Both the position numbers and the translations under genes were made by a program. A stretch of 5,492 bases of DNA, from NCBI GenBank assembly GCA_009919445.1, contig RGBY01000174.1:1-5492 (forward strand), in the 5' to 3' direction. Shown in pieces: positions 5,466 to 5,492 of this stretch (the first letter of the stretch is position 1; each line of letters starts with the position of its first letter). This DNA is from Planctomycetia bacterium (GTDB lineage: Bacteria > Planctomycetota > Planctomycetia > Pirellulales > UBA1268). The notes under the pieces are model-generated. The model was given only the letters and a program-made list of their open reading frames with translations, did no database searches and was not told the origin of the DNA.

Positions 5466-5485
5466 CCCCCGGTTTCCACCGGGGG
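5466..5485 (+). terminator. GC-rich hairpin, likely terminator of the DUF5522/zinc-ribbon operon
   Basis: CCCCCGGT (5466-5473) pairs perfectly with ACCGGGGG (5478-5485) around a TTCC loop, giving an 8-bp stem 63 bases after the stop at 5402. CTTCCTG follows and the window ends, so any U tract beyond is not visible. Because the stem is symmetric it may also act on the opposite strand. Bases 5403-5465 show nothing else. Confidence 0.6.
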
Positions 5486-5492
5486 CTTCCTG

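Overview
This 5.5 kb window is GC-rich, densely packed bacterial chromosome. Most CDSs have clear family signatures. I suspect a planctomycete, for three reasons: a small protein that joins an acidic N-terminus, a CPYC/CPTC zinc ribbon and one C-terminal membrane helix; a DUF5522 protein; and many starts without a Shine-Dalgarno sequence. No rRNA, tRNA or marker gene is present, so this is an inference.

Layout. The 3' end of an unidentified plus-strand gene enters from the left (to 163). A minus-strand block follows. In transcription order it holds an MscS-type mechanosensitive channel (3136-1957), an MntA nucleotidyltransferase antitoxin (1884-1588) overlapping a HepT/HEPN toxin (1595-1263), and a TauE/SafE (TSUP) exporter (about 1203-220). 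A 154-base divergent region separates mscS from a second, different TSUP exporter on the plus strand (3291-4034). A minus-strand sirtuin deacylase (4858-4136) converges on that exporter. Immediately head to head with the sirtuin is a plus-strand DUF5522 gene (4857-5117), then a zinc-ribbon, tail-anchored small protein (5154-5402) and a strong GC-rich hairpin (5466-5485).

Function. Three products are membrane transport or channel proteins: two TSUP anion exporters, possibly for sulfite or another small organic or sulfur anion, and one MscS channel for osmotic down-shock. MntA and HepT form a recognised toxin-antitoxin pair in which MntA AMPylates the toxin. The pair sits in DNA of lower GC than its neighbours and may be a mobile insertion between housekeeping genes. 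The sirtuin retains the Tyr/Arg pair of desuccinylase/demalonylase-type enzymes but lacks the usual four zinc cysteines.

Most notable. (1) The mscS gene reads as two frames: a well-placed ATG with a good ribosome site and a membrane helix, then a one-base shift into the long channel frame. (2) The sirtuin and DUF5522 start codons overlap on opposite strands in a CATG, and the DUF5522 ribosome site lies inside the sirtuin gene. (3) An 18-bp inverted repeat sits just upstream of mntA. I see no convincing wholly new multi-gene system; the findings are local anomalies around recognisable genes.
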